A stretch of 64,000 nucleotides of DNA from Diospyros lotus (GCF_014633365.1 NC_068346.1:11739030-11803029); one strand, 5' to 3'; numbered from the stretch's first letter, positions 11,111 to 24,476 are shown. Notes: generated from the letters alone by a model not told the origin. Numbers and translations: made by a program.

Positions 11111-14100
11111 TTTCGCCCCCTTCAAAAGTTTCTTGTCCTTAAGAAAAGTAAAGAAGTTGTGCAACACAAGGAAATAGAGCGATCAGATCAAGCAAGATTC
11201 CCAAGTATTATTATCTGGATGTAAATGAGACTGTTAGACAGGTACTTGCGTAGGAGGAACATTATTCTTGTAAATCAACCTTGTATCCAATTTTACCGAT
11301 GGTTCCACCTTAAAGTCTTTGTTAGTAGTTATAAGAGGTAAAGTAGGACTAGAGAGAGCATGTGAATCAATGGTCTTCTTTAATAAAGACACATGGAAAA
11401 TTGGATGCATGTTAGTGTCAGGTGGAAGTTGCAAACGATAAGCAACATATCCCACCCTAGCAATAGTAGGAAACAATGTGTAATACTTAAGACTCAGTTT
11501 AAAAAAAAGAAAGGTGAGAATAAGATTTTTGATGGAATCCTTTGACCTTGAGATAGACCAAATCTTCCACAAAAAAACTCTTATTCACTTTTTTTTCTTA
11601 TTTACATACTACTTCATCTAGTTTTTGGTAGTGGCCAACTCATGCTTAATGAGTTACAAGAATTCTTATCAAGTTTGCAAGTACTGATCCACCACTACTA
11701 TTAAAGATGGAGAATCCACAGTGGTAGGTAAAAGAGGTGGCTTAAAACCAAAAAATGCCTCAAAAAGGGACATATTTTCAATGAGTTGTGATAATTGGAA
11801 TTATACCACCATTGAGCTAAGGCTAATCACCTATGCCAACTCTTTGGTTTAAGGAAATAGACACACCTCAACTAGGCCTCTACACACTAGTTAACCTTTT
11901 ATGTTTGCTCATCTATTTTAGGATGATAGGTTGTGGACACGTGTAACATAGCTCTCAAGCCTTTAAAAAGCACTAGTTGAAAAACATTAGTGAAGATTTT
12001 AACTCTATCTGACATAATAGATTATGGAATACCATGCAATTTTACCACTGAATCCATAAAAAACCTTGCCACTTCTTGGGTGGTGAAAGGATGTGAAAGA
12101 CTCAAAAAGTGAGTGAATTTCGTAAGTTTGTCCACTACTACTAAAATCACATTCTTCCCTTTTGATTTTGGTAGTCTTTCTATGAAATCCATAGACAAGT
12201 CCAAGCTCGCTCCAAAATAGCTAGCATGTGTAACAAACTAGAGAATCCACATGCTCATGTTTGCAATGATGGCAGATGTCACAAGCCAACACATAGTTTG
12301 TCATAGCCTTCTTAAGTTTTGGCTAATAAAATAGTTGTTTAACTTTTTAGTATGTTGATTTATGCCTAAATGACCACCAAGAGGTGAACAATGTAAAGGT
12401 TGCAATATTTGATTCTTGAGCTAGTCATTGCCTCCCAAAAGCACTCGTCCTCGAAACCTGACTAACCCATTGGATAGAGTTTAACCTAGTTTGCTATTTG
12501 GACTAATTGACAGTTGAACCAAGAGTTCTTAGGCCCAAACAATAGTCTCATAGCTAGCAAACACTTCTTGCATCTAGTCTAGAACTATTGAAGAAATAAC
12601 AGCCCAAGTACCATGTTTAAACCTTTGTGACAATGCATTAGTTGCCAAATTTTCTTTACCTTGGTGGTATTGAATGATATATAGTTAAGGCCTAACAATT
12701 TTAACATCCATTTTCATTACACCTATGTATGGAGTCGCTATTGAAGGAGAAATTTGAGACTCATGATTAGTTCGAATTATGAATTGATTGCCCTCCAAAT
12801 AATATCACCATTCCTCCATAGTTACCAAAATTGCTATCAATTCTTAAACATAAACACTACATCCCAAATATTTTAGGCTTTTGAGGCTAAGGGTTTACCT
12901 TCTTGCATAAAAATTGCCCTTTCCCTTATCACTAATATCAATTTCAAGAATAAATGGCTTTGTGAAATCCAAAAAAGCCAAGATAAGGGCTTGTGCCATA
13001 ACTCTTTTTAATTTGAGATAGACTATGTTTGCTTGGGGATTCCATTGAAAACCATATTTCTTAAGCAGCTTAGTCAATGGTTTGATTATAAGCTCATAAT
13101 GCTGAATAAATCACTTATAATAACTAGTCAACCCCCAAAACCCTCGTAATGCCTTAATTGAAGTTAGTCTAGACCATTCAACCATATTTGCAATTTTTTT
13201 CGGGTCTGTACTCACTACTTCTGAAATTATGTGTCCCAAATACTCCATATTTCCTTTTGCAAAGGTGCATTTGGACTTATTTACAAACAATTGATTGAAT
13301 CAAGGACTTCAAATGTGGCTCGAAGATGGTCAAGATGTTAAACAAAGGTTTTATTATACACAAGAATATCATAAAAAAACACAGGTATGAAGTCTTTGAA
13401 GGATGGACTGAAAACATGATTCATAAGGGCTTGAAAAATGGCAGGAGCATTGGTTAGACTAAAGGGCATTACTTTAAATTCATAGAGGACTTGGTGGGTT
13501 TGGAATGTGGTTTTAGGAATGTATTTTGGTTTTATACTTATTTGATGGTATCTTGCTCTTAGATCAAGTTGGTAAAAATTGTGGCTCGTGCTTAATTCAC
13601 TAAGAAGGTTCTCTAACAAGTATTGGAAACTCCAAGTACTATTTTTCTTTGACTCTTGGTGGATTATGAAATTAGCAAGCATTTCTTTGACTAGTTTTTC
13701 AATTTCAAGTTTCTGGTTTAAAGGGTATGGCATGATCAAACTATCATTGAGGGGTAAGGTTGTGGGTCTACAAACAAGTCCTCAAATTCAATAAAAGTAA
13801 ATGCAAAGGGTATGAATGTTGTACCCTTGGTAAGGATTGGATCATGTTGCTGTAAGCAACCAGTGAGTTCTAATGTTCCAGAAATTTTGCCTCTTCTAAT
13901 TCACCCATCTTCTCAGCTTGTATTGAAAACATTTGAGCCACTTGAGTTATTTTATTTTAAGGAATTTCTATAATTTTTTTCCAGAATCAATTTTCAAGCT
14001 CCCATATCAAGGTTGCCTATTAAAGTCAATTTTTCCCATCCTTCTCAAAGTAACTTCCAGTTTATTAAAGTCCAATACTATAGGATTGATTGTTTGCATC

Positions 14101-14630
14101 CAATCAACTCCCAAAACTGTATCACAACTAAACTACCCAACTTCAAAAACTGCAGATCGATAATAAACTCTTGTCCTTACATTTCCCATAGGAAATCAAC
14201 ATATTTGGATTTACTATATATCTTACTTTCATTTGCCACAGTGACTGATAAAGGAAATGTGTTCAATTTGCAATGCAAGTCTTTAACAATGTTTTCATCA
14301 AAAAAATTGTGTATTGCCACCTATCAATCATCATCATTAATTTTCTATTCTTTGTTGTCCCTTCCATCTTTATGATTTTCTTAGTAACGAGATTTCCTAT
14401 CTTCATCTTGAAGTAATTTTTTAATAGCAACTTTGATTTCCTCCATTATTTCTTCCTCCTCCTCATCAATCTAATTTCAACAGTTGTCACTTGCATTGAT
14501 GCCTTGGAGTATATTTTCTCCACACTTATAAAAAAGGCCTAATTGTTTCTTCTGTTCTAAACTGGAAGATTCTATAGCATTAGGCTAGTAGGAGTTAGAG
14601 GATAATTAGCCTTGAGGAAACTTTGGAAAT
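11111..14630 (-). pseudogene. Ty3/gypsy gag-pol relic
   Basis: Read from high to low coordinates: a gag zinc-knuckle relic near 14540-14500 (FYKCGEN), an acidic spacer, the protease end near 14110-14000 (GVDWMQTINPIVLDFNKLEV), RT at 13739-13338, RNase H at 13077-12895 (FTKPFILEIDIS), the integrase core at 12204-12022 (VILVVVDKLTKFTHF), and the integrase C-terminus at 11572-11234 (ARVGYVAYRLQLPPDTNMHP). The RT catalytic box reads FFYDILVY, so the first Asp of the FFDD pair is replaced by Tyr. Frames are broken by many stops. It is similar in order and sequence to the plus-strand element at 2756-6532, so both are chromovirus-like relatives. Confidence 0.8.
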
Positions 14631-14639
14631 GAATTCATC

Positions 14640-17600
14640 TTATTTGTTCCAGAATAGACATACAAGTTTATGTCGCAAAATTATAATGAAGTACAAACAT
14701 TTTATAATCGAGTAAATTCAAAAAATAGTCTATTACAAACTAAATGCACTCGAGTATTTATAAAAATTAGTCAATTAAACTGCAATTTGTAATCGAACAA
14801 AATCTGACAGTTTTTGAATTTATTATAACCATTATAGAGCATTTAATGTGCAGTTTTTACTTTTCAAGATATGATCAAATCATTAAATGTTGATGGATGT
14901 TTTTTCAAACAATTTATTCATTAAAAATGATTTGCTAACTACTTTGTTAGCTTGTTTAGAAACAAAAAATGACAGTTAGAGACGACATTTTTTTATTCAA
15001 GAAATTCTAGCTGAAGCATTAAAGATGAAAATGCTATATAAGGAGCAGGAGAACTAATGCACTAAGAGAGAACCCAATAACTCAAAGCTATCTATATTCA
15101 CAAGAACATCCTTCAAGTATGTAGCGATTCGTAAATCATAATTTAATTTAATTATTAGTTTATTATGTTAATTTAATTTAAAGGAAATATTAATATATCT
15201 TGTTGATATTAATAATAACAATTTATGTTGTTTTGAAGACATAGGAAATTAAGGTAATTAATTATTTTATTTTGAAATATTTATGGAAATAAGGAAAAAA
15301 TTGAAATAAATTAAATTGAGAGTTTTTCAAAAGTCTCAAGTGTTAGTGTAAATAATAAGTGGGGGTGTGTGTGTGTGAATTTTAAAAGATGGGGGTGTTG
15401 GTGTAAATTTCGGAAAAGGAACCAAGGGTTCCCTTAAATATAATCGAGCGCATTATATGTATAAGGGAGCAGCTGGTGCGAGCAGCTACGTGTGTGTAGG
15501 TGGCTGGTGCAAGTTCGAGCCTTGGAAGGAGCATACACTCGAGGTCGGGAGATTTGTTGATTTTTCAGCAAAATCCTCCCCGAAACGACGTCGTTAGGCA
15601 GTGATGCCTTCCAGCGGCTGCCTCTGTTGCTGCCATGTGGCGTTTTCCCAGCCACTCATTTTTGCACAATTTTAAGTCCAATTCAGGCATCTCCGAGCAA
15701 CAAATTCAGCAAGGAAATTTGAGGAAGAAGTGCAGTACGTGCAGTACTGAAAATGGAAGAATTTGGGGTGAAAAATCATGATTAATCAAGGTTTAATTCA
15801 GGTTTGATTAGCCGGGTGAGTAGAGAATTATGTATTAAATATTATGTACGGTTCAAATTTCATTTAGAGGCCAATTTTATTAATTTTGGCAAATTATACG
15901 ATGTTACAGTTTGTATAACTTTTACCGCATTTGGTCAAGAAAAGCCCAAGGATCTCTTCTTCAAGGCAAGTTTCATACCCCCTCTACGAAGTTCCTTCCA
16001 TTGTAAATTTATTTACCCTCCCTTCATTCGTTTCGGTCCGTTTATTAATTATGGAATTATGAGCCGTTTGATGTAAATTAAATTTAATAAACTAATTTCG
16101 AGGATTTTATTTGTGGATTGCCTACGGGGGTTTGTGCTACCCCCATGCCTGTGGGAATGATGCAGAACTCACTTGGGGATTAAGTTCTTAGATGTTCGAG
16201 TATAATTATGGATTTTTGGTTGTTAATAAGCTAGAGCTGTTGGGCAGTGGGGGCAAGGGTCGGCTGTGTAATGACATCAGAGTGACTATTGTATGGTTTT
16301 TCTTAGGCTGTCGGCCGGATACTCCTAGCCACTGATTGTCGATCGATGCCAAGCACTGCTGACTAGGTCTGCCGTTATGTGGTTACTGCATGACTTGATA
16401 TATTCTATTTCTATTGCATGGTTTGGTAGGCACATGGGTACGGGCTGCATGTTGGGGTTTCATGTTCTGTTTATGCTTGGTCACGTACATCCTAGTATTG
16501 TTAATTGCATCTGACATAGGCATATGCATCGCGTGTGGTTTATTATGTGGGCGAAGCATCTGCCTGATGCCTAGATGTACGGGCGTCAGTGTATCTAGTT
16601 GATGCTTACTACGCCTTGCATTTTATATGTGCATTGCATGGTTACTATCTGTTCAACATTCTTGGACGGGAGTACCGTTTCGAGAGAGCCTAGGGCTCGG
16701 TTATCCAAAGGCTCGGGTGTCGGGAGCACCAACCCGAGGAGTACGCACAGGTTTGTTGAAAACTTATGTTGCCTTACAGGGCAGCGACAGGTTGGTATGG
16801 GACTTGGGTGCGGGGTGTCTTGTATGGGCCCTAAGGACCGGTATGTGCTTTCCTTATGCTTTACTGATGTATTATAGCATCTCATGGCTTGTGCGTACGT
16901 GTGGGGACTATGTTTGGGGAGTTCACTCATTCTATTTAACTTATGACTTGTCTTTTCTTATAACTTGCTGAGTCTTGTGACTCACATTTCTTTCCATCAT
17001 TCCAGATAAAGGTAAAGCTAAAGTTGAGGGCGAGGATCGCAGTACCTAGCAGCCGTGTTGATATGGTGTACAGTCAGCTTTCTCCCGTTGTTTTTTATCT
17101 TTTGTTGGGATGTTGGTCCCTTTATTTTTTACTGTGCCGGGTCGTTCCTTGTATTTTCTACTTGTTGACACAGGTGTTTGTATGTATTTATGCACCGTAG
17201 GATTGTTGTTCTAGCGGGGTACTCATGTGCGTGCGTGTATATAGTTTTGCTTTCGCTATTTTATTTCCTATGTATGCATGCCAGGGTAATTTCTCATCTT
17301 GTGTTTCATTCTTTTCCCTATCGTAAGCGCTCCTGTTCAATTAGTCCGAGTGGTTGGGATATCTAGGTGGGGTGTTTACAAAGTATGCTTCATTTTATAC
17401 ATTCTTAGAAAAGAAATGAGAGATTGAGCCTACTTCTTCTATCATTCTCATCTCTTTGTAATCCAAGAGAAGTCTCTTTGCTATATTGTCATCTCAAACC
17501 TTCTCTTGTGCATTTCTTATTCGCATTTTCTTGTGAGATTGTAAAGGCTAAGTCCGATCCTTGTAAAAAACATTAGTTGTGTCTGATCCTGTTTAAAAGT

Positions 17601-17829
17601 TATCTATTTGTAAAAGTTTGTAGCTGAGCATGTTGTAAAAGTTACCCAAGTAAGTTTGGTTGACTTAATCCTTGGTGAGGAGGCAAGGTAATGGACTAGG
17701 CAAGTAGTCGAATCACTCTAAAATCCTAGCGTCCTGCATTCTTTAAATTTCTCATTATCCTTTACTTTAGCTATTTGAAAAACTTTTTAAGGATGAAAGC
17801 TTAGTTCACCCCCCATTCTTAAGTTAACC
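14640..17829 (+). mobile_element. SIRE-like copia LTR, split by a solo LTR
   Basis: 14640-15119 and 17381-17829 read as two halves of one LTR. The first has a U3-like part with repeated 'atcgag' words and a TATATAAGGAG box near 15035. The second has the pattern 'ttggtgaggaggcaaggtaatggactagg' and a C-run before its end (ttcaccccccattcttaag), as does the SIRE-like LTR at 33098-34867. The left boundary is uncertain because it abuts the minus-strand Ty3/gypsy relic. No gag follows; a copia RT scrap begins at once. Confidence 0.55.
15120..17380 (+). mobile_element. Solo LTR with perfect 5-bp target duplication
   Basis: Runs from TGTAGCGATTCG (15120) to GGTGGGGTGTTTACA (17380), 2,261 bp. It is flanked on both sides by AAGTA (15115-15119 and 17381-17385), an exact target duplication, and joins two parts of a copia LTR. 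The interior has the family motif CTTGCTGAGTCTTGTGACTCAC (16963-16984) and a GC-rich patch near 15570-15650, but no pol. This fits unequal recombination between two LTRs of a Ty3/gypsy-type element. The small ORFs from 15434 to 17366 are not genes. Confidence 0.88.
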
Positions 17830-17839
17830 TTGCTTTACA

Positions 17840-18084
17840 ATGATCTCAATAGTTGCTCAAAAGAAATGGAAACTATAACAAATGGATGTCAAGTCAGCCT
17901 TCGTAAATGGGTACCTCGAGGAAGAGGTCTATGTGAATCAACCCCCTAGATTCAGACAAAAGGGGCAGGAAAGCAAGGTATTCAAATTGAGGAAAGCTTT
18001 TTTTGGGCTAAAGCAAGCACCAAGATCATGTAATATGAGGATTGATGCCTACTTCACACAATCTAGATTCACAAAGTGCCCATG
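17840..18084 (+). pseudogene. Copia reverse transcriptase fragment
   Basis: Shows VAQKKWKL then a stop, then QMDVKSAFVNGYLEEEVYV, FRQKGQESKVFKLRKAFFGL and KQAPRSCNMRIDAYF, the Ty1/copia RT 'MDVK(S/T)AFLNG...LKQAPR' block. It stops matching at about 18084, before the YVDD box, where the leader of a minus-strand copia element begins. It is a truncated relic. Confidence 0.85.
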
Positions 18085-20062
18085 CTATCTGGAACAATTC
18101 CTTGGCATTTTCGGCAAGTCCAGCAAGTCCAGATTTGATTCTTGATGCCACCCAGCAGTGCCAAATCACATCTACAACATTGCCACTATGTTGCCTCGAT
18201 TTGGATCTCATCCAACAAATCCTTTTAATTTTCAAAAACACAAATTTATGTCCAACAATCACATAAATAAACCATAAATCTTTGAAAGATTATATGGATG
18301 CAAACCAAGGCTTTGATACCATTATTGGGTTTCTTAAATCTAAACGTAGTGGAAATTTAAAAATTATTTGGATCAACCAAACTCTTTGGCTAATCTTGAA
18401 AGCCAAAATGAACGGATTTAGTTTACAAATATATAATCTCTTCAAGTATATAAAACATATAACGAAAACCAAACCTTTTGGTTATCCGATAAAGAATGGA
18501 TGAATCTTTGTGCCACGAGGTGTTACCCATCCTCTATAAGTGATTCACACCAAAGAGAAGGTTCAATCGATGTCTGTGAGCATGCCCCTTCGATCTCCTT
18601 GCATCAACAATGCAAGATCCAATCCAACACTTGGAAATATGTTTGGTTTTTATCAAAAATCATTTTTTCTATCTCTAGAAAGCCAAAGGGGTTATGAGGC
18701 AAAAATGGAGAGCTTACTCAAACCCTAGTCAAACTAGGGATTTATAGAAAGCCTAAGCATGTTATAGACATGTTGGGCCAAGGACCAACCAATTTGTGGG
18801 TTTTTCACATTGTTTTATTTTTTGCTCATTTTGTTGATATCTCATGGACTTTTCCGCGAGTGCTAGCTCGCCCAAAAAATCCACGAATTCTTTTGGGCCC
18901 CAAAAATATTTTTCGGTCCCACTGAATTTTCATGAAACTCCTATTTGTTTGTGTGTGACCTTATAGGTTCATTATGAAGATGACAAATGGCAATTTATAG
19001 AATTATACTCCTAATAAAACTCTTAGATTATGATCTTTAATTTATTTCTTCTCATGATAAAAAAATATTATCTTGCCCTTAGACCAAGATTTACGTCTAA
19101 AAACATATCATGACCCCCATATCATAATTAAATGCAAATAACACTTCTAATGAACCTTTCCGTGACAAGTTTCAATGTTATTTGATCCCTCTATCATAAT
19201 GCCCAGATATGGTCTAGAAGTATGGTAAAAATGTCAAACTTCTAATAACCAACACTATGTGTACGAATGTTAAGTCCATAACTCAAATAGTCGAATTAAT
19301 AACTCTTATTAATTCTCAACTATTTGCGTTGGCCAACGACTCCTCGAGTTTTGACTTTATTATTCACATAAGGCATATACCTTTTAAATCTTACTAAGTT
19401 CAATAGATTCCATCTTGCGTACTCACTTATCTTCGTATGATTCGGATCATACTCCATAATCACCCTATTAGAGACCCATCTTATTGGACCTTGTACAATG
19501 GCATCAAAGTATGACACTTCTCATACAAGATAATTGTAGTACCTAAGGAAAAGAGATTACTAACACGTGTCGCCACGTAGAACTCCCAATTGACATTTAG
19601 TAAGAATTATCATTTGGGTGTTCTTAATTTAGGTCATTCAGTGAACTCATTCACCAATGAGCATCTACACACTTGCATTAGTGTCACTACGCAAGTAGTC
19701 AATGAGATTAACTACCCTCCTTATGAGCATGCATAGTGTGTACCGGTCTTGACAGTACTATAGAGACCCCACTCTATAGTCTTATGACCAGGAATAGTTT
19801 AAGAATGAAGTATCAGTCATTCAATCTCATTTGTATGATCTCATCAAAACTCGATTAATATTACTACATTCTTTGGGATTCATCTAAATAGTAAAATAAA
19901 AAGATGAATGTATTGCCACATATTAAAAGAGAAATACTAATATTAATTAAGATATGTTCAAGATTAATTAGAAATTACGCTAACTCACAACTCTTATGAT
20001 TGACTCTCAAATTACAACTCTATCATCTTCTCCTTAAAAAATTTCCACTTTCCTATCTAACA
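18085..20062 (-). mobile_element. Copia-type LTR with PBS and leader start
   Basis: On the minus strand the LTR runs from TGTTAGATAGGAAAG at 20062 to ...GAAACCCA at 18326, about 1,737 bp. Four bases further is a primer-binding site complementary to initiator tRNA-Met. 18308-18085 is the start of the untranslated leader. No pol of this element follows; the sequence changes to a plus-strand RT scrap at 18084. Parts of the LTR (GAGTTCACTGAATG, 19645-19632) match the plus-strand LTR at 26403-27909, so the two are related families. Confidence 0.7.
18309..18321 (-). promoter_or_regulatory. Retrotransposon primer-binding site
   Basis: The minus strand reads TGGTATCAAAGCC, one base from TGGTATCAGAGCC, the usual plant LTR-element site complementary to the 3' end of initiator tRNA-Met. 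It lies 4 nt inside the LTR. Confidence 0.8.
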
Positions 20063-20468
20063 GTTTCTCAACAGCCAAACGGTATTATCTCAGCTCATGC
20101 TGTGATACTCGTACTTACGTAATTTCTTGTAATTGAAGTGCGTTTCAGTTTTTATGATTGCAAAAATTTCTTTGTTTCAAGTATGGTGCTTTGGAGTTTG
20201 ATTCGTTTGTTTTTTGTTTGATCATAGGGTCTGAAAAGCATTTGAATAAACAGAGTTGCAATGGCTTTGTCCTCTTCATATTCTACATGTACAGTACAAG
20301 GATGTAGAGAATCCCCCTTTAATGTATTTTCTATTAAAGTTTTTGCCCATAAATATGCTTAGTATCCAAACATTTCAAAGATTCCCGACAGAAAAGAAAA
20401 GCTCTTCCTCGTTCATTTGATCTCTCTCACACACACACACTGATTTAGGAAGAAGGAATGAGTATCTT

Positions 20469-20675
20469 CCAACATATAATAGTTTAACCTGTTTCCCTTT
20501 TTTGGGGAAATGGTAAGAGTTTGATTGCTTGTCGTGACTTGGTTTAGATAATAATGCTAGCACTAAGCCAATCCAACATATAATAATTTAATCTTTTCCC
20601 TTTTCTGGGAAAATGGTAAGAGTTTGATTGCTTGTCCTGACTTGGTCTAGATAATAATGCTAGCACTAAGCCAAT
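20469..20675. repeat. Tandem duplication, 2 x about 104 bp
   Basis: 20469-20572 and 20573-20675 are direct copies, both starting ccaacatataata and ending ctagcactaagccaat, with about ten differences. The copies include 'atggtaagagtttgattgcttgtc'. No gene overlaps. Confidence 0.9.
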
Positions 20676-23049
20676 TGGCAGGAAGCTCATCATTTTTTTT
20701 TTCCTATTCCAGAGATTTTCACATTAATACCTTAGAATATGAATTATTATTATTGTCTAAATGGCATTTTCAATGTAGAAGACTCTACTATGTCATGTTT
20801 AGAAGAGAGTTGTTTTTACCCGGTCTCACTTTGCTCTCGCTTTCGCCTTTTGGTGCAGTATGAACATGAGATCGCCCTGTGAACCTAACCCAAGAAGACA
20901 AATGGAATCAATTGTTGTTCCCTCCATTTGGATGTCTAGCAGTACTTGTTGCAAGGGATCAGTAGTAGCCTTATAATTAATTCTACAAATATCGTTTAGT
21001 TTTGATCTTAATTGTCACTAAACTGCTAAAGCCTCTGTCACTATTTAACATAATATCTTGATAATAGAATTGATTGATGATCCTGGCATTGTGAGTGTCG
21101 GTCGGCCACTTCTGACTGCTTTCTGCCTTTTCCGTATCACCAGTCCAGTCATTTCTATTTCATTCACTGGTTTTTCCACTTGCATCGCATGAGCTCTCTC
21201 TCTCTCTCTACCTGTGATTGATCGACTTCAAATTCGGGTCATGTTAACGTAACTACTGACAGTGAAGTGGACAGAAAGAAGCAAGAAAGCTCCCGCGTGC
21301 AGGAGATGAATAGTGGTTGTAATAGGTGCAACGGTGGCGTTTGCTTATCCTGTGGCATTCAACTATCCCTGTAGCTGAGCGCTCCCATCCTATATCAACA
21401 ACTGTCAATAATACCATCATCGCAAATATAATAATTATATTATGATTCATTTGGTTATATATAGGAGGCTTTTTTTTTTTTCTTGTAAATTAGGTGTTCA
21501 GGCTTTGTCCGCGTAATTTTGAAAGAGACTGACCTTCTCCTTTGATTCGACCTCTAAATAAATCGGATGTAATCTAAAGATTATACACTTTCAAGAGAAT
21601 ACGCGATCAATCTTCAATAAATAAGACATTTTTTACTTTCACCAGAAATTGATCCCCTATCACTCTAAAATCCAAAGAAATTTGAGAGTTTTACCACGTT
21701 TCATTAGGTTATATATTATTACATTATCAAATTATATAATTTATTCTATTAGATATGCGAACACTACATTTAGTGCGTTAAGTTCCAACAAATTTTGTAA
21801 AATCCTAAAATATACTTCATTTATTTATTTAAAAAAATTACTCTATTAACAATATTTAAATTTATAACCTCTAATTATGTAATATTAAGTTTGATTTATA
21901 CCAAAAATAGGTTATATTAAGATTGAGTTTGATTACGCAATTGGTAGGTAATAGGATACCTAGTTGATTATGCCAAAGATGATCGATTTCTTTGGATTTT
22001 TAGAATCATAAATACATTTTCAATATAAAATCATAAAATTATTTTGAGACTCTTGTGGTTTTGTAATAAATTTATAATGATTTTATATTGATGAATGTCA
22101 ATTAAATTTTACAATGATTATGGGTAATTTTTATGATTTTTTCCGTAATTTCTAAAGATTCAATGAATTTATGACAATCTTATTGATTTTATATAGAATA
22201 TTTATAGAATTTTAAATAAATGTAAGATTCTATTATAATTCATAACGATTTTATTATATAATTTTCATATTTTTACACTATTTTAAAAAATTATCAATAA
22301 TTTGGTAAATTTATAATGATTTAATAATAATTTTATATTAAGTACCATAAAATATTTTGATGATTATAATGGGTGACTTATATAATTTTATAATAATTTA
22401 TAAGATTTTTGTGCTTTTATAATAATCTTATAAAGACTATACAATTAATAATCTTAATGTTTTTTAAAAATATTTGTAGAATTTTAAAGAAATTTATAGA
22501 ACACAAAGGGTAAAAGTTTTGCATAGCTTTTGAAGGGTTTAGTTTATAATAGGAAGGATGCCTTGTCCAAGCCGAAAGGGAAGGGTCAATAATACACATA
22601 ACTGGCTTCTTGTAACCTGGCCAAAATATTTAAACGAAAACAGAGCTTAAGGCTACGTTTGTTTACAATTTAACATAAAATTATTTTTATTTTATTTTCT
22701 AGTATTTATTTGTAATGTAAAATATTTTTTTAAAAAATTAATTATATATGTAGCTAAAATATGCATTCAAAAACTCATGATTTTGCTACCAACTATTGCA
22801 TTAATTAGCTGATTCGCCTTTGACAAGGGGAACCAGTCTTTGGAGAGACTTTGTTCAGGTCAGCTCAAAACGTAGGCTACTAAGACCTATGTTTAGGGTC
22901 TCCAAAAAATTGAGGCCTCTAAAAAATTATACTTTTTAAATATTAAATAATTTTTATCATTTTTTTAAAGGACCCCCAAACTTATTATTGACTAGGGCCC
23001 AAGTGACCCTTACATTGACTATGAAGTCCACACAGAGTCGCCAATCTCG

Positions 23050-23290
23050 GTTATGTTACGAAGCATTACAACGTTGGAGGCCTATCCAGGCGACTGGACC
23101 CTTAAGATAAAGCCTATTGTTGAAAACTTGGTGACTTTGCTGGCTACTGTTCTTGTTTCTCAGTTGGAAACACTCGATGCTTTTGAATCGTATCTTTACT
23201 TCAGAATCGAGGTTTAGTTTGTGTACCATTATTTCTGGGGAGATTCCCGACATGAAGTTTTCCACGCGGATTTGGTTTCACATCTTCAAA
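23050..23290 (-). pseudogene. Ty3/gypsy (Tat-like) RT N-terminal scrap
   Basis: The minus strand reads GISPEIMVHKLNLDSEVKI, matching the 'GISP..I.HKLN.D...P' lead-in of Tat/Ogre-type RTs. After a frame change, ETRTVASKVTKFSTIGFI and ASNVVML match the following RT block (E..KL...GFI...W.ANVV.V). Flanking sequence up to 23600 may be older parts of the same element but I cannot align it by eye. Confidence 0.6.
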
Positions 23291-23929
23291 ATAAATAGAT
23301 TTTAAGTGTTGCAGAAGGCTCTTTCTTATAATATGGCTCTAATTTTGATGAGTTTCTCGAGTTCAACTTCAGAAAGTGGGATCCAGATTGGGTTTTCCAC
23401 CAAAGATGGCAAAATAACTTGTATTCTTTTGAGGCGTTGATCCCTTTTTATGATCTATTTCTTGCCAAACTATAGTCGCAAGCCATGGTTTGATCTTTAA
23501 TCATGACTCCTACTATCTTCGTAGGGAATTTCAATTTGAGGTGAAAATAGCTGTAAGAGAATCCAAGGTGTGAGTAACTTTTGAAAATGGCATTTTATTA
23601 TCACTTACTCATGGTAAGTGGTAATAAAATTGGCCCTTTCGAGGTGATTGACTGACCATTGAAGCCAATTGGAGGACTGGTTGGCTATAGGATGTGTGTC
23701 TCGAGATTTAATTAATCAAAAGTTTTATGAAACAGAGTATTTGCAAAATTACCAGTGTCAATAAGGATTCGAAATACTTTGTAATAGCCAATCATTTCTT
23801 TTCCGACGATTGCGTCGTTATGAGGAAGTATGATGACATCAAGATCCTCATTTGTGAAAGTGATTATCAATATCTGCTTTGTCCAAGGTTTCTTGGTTAC
23901 TACCGAGATCTCACCAAGGGGGAGGTAGA

Positions 23930-24476
23930 TGTTTAGTTTAAGGTCTTGAGAAAATTGGACAGAGATTTAATAAATCGTGAAAGTTAGAATCATCTTTTTT
24001 AATAAAATATAAACAAAAATATAAGAGACATATTTTAACATGAAAAACCTTTCAATATTAAGAAAAACAATCACAAGACAAGTTTCAAAAAATATCTCAC
24101 TATAATAAGGATAATTACAAATATCTTTATATACACTATTCTCTTTTAAGTGATATAAAAATATAGTGACCCACTCTCCAAGACTCTCACTTTGAAGTCT
24201 TTGATTTTCTTACCTCTCATCTATCTTAAAGCTTGTTTTTGTTTCTTGGATCCTCAAATTTGAGTGCATTAACCTTATAGAAAAGGGGGTATTTATATTT
24301 GAAGTTTACCCCCTTATTCTTCTCATTCTTTTTAAAAAATTCAATAGCTCAAAGATTTCAAAAACAAGCTGCTTGCTGCAATTTGGTGGGTGCCTAATCT
24401 TGGATTCCAACACTTTAATGTCAAAAACCTCTTGTGGCAATTTTGGTGGTTGCCTAATTTAGGATGGATCCCAACA
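23930..24476 (-). repeat. 3' LTR of a Tork-like copia element
   Basis: On the minus strand it begins TGTTGGGATCCATCC right after the polypurine tract GAGGAGGAGAAG (24488-24477) and probably ends CTAAACA at 23930, about 547 bp. The 3' part reads CACGATTTATTAAATCTCTG, a sequence style known from Tork-like LTR ends. The lower boundary is approximate. Confidence 0.65.

Larger units (their letters stand above)
20063..23929. other. AT-rich intergenic region without recognised gene
   Basis: No coding sequence with family features except a retroelement scrap near 23 kb. 21180-21206 is a short CT repeat. 21960-22470 is a low-complexity patch with many variants of 'attttataatgatttta', suggesting a degenerate repeat or MITE. 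22860-23010 has 'aggcctctaaaaaatta' and 'ggacccccaaac', words that recur in plant repeats. The short ORFs at 20657-20863 and 23727-23936 match nothing I recognise. Confidence 0.5.

Noticed and set aside
20657..20863. 68-codon frame with hydrophobic stretches
   Set aside because: No homology recognised, no flanking splice or promoter evidence, and it partly overlaps the tandem duplication.
23727..23936. 69-codon plus-strand frame near the copia LTR
   Set aside because: No family pattern; it is next to decayed Tat-type gypsy sequence on the other strand.
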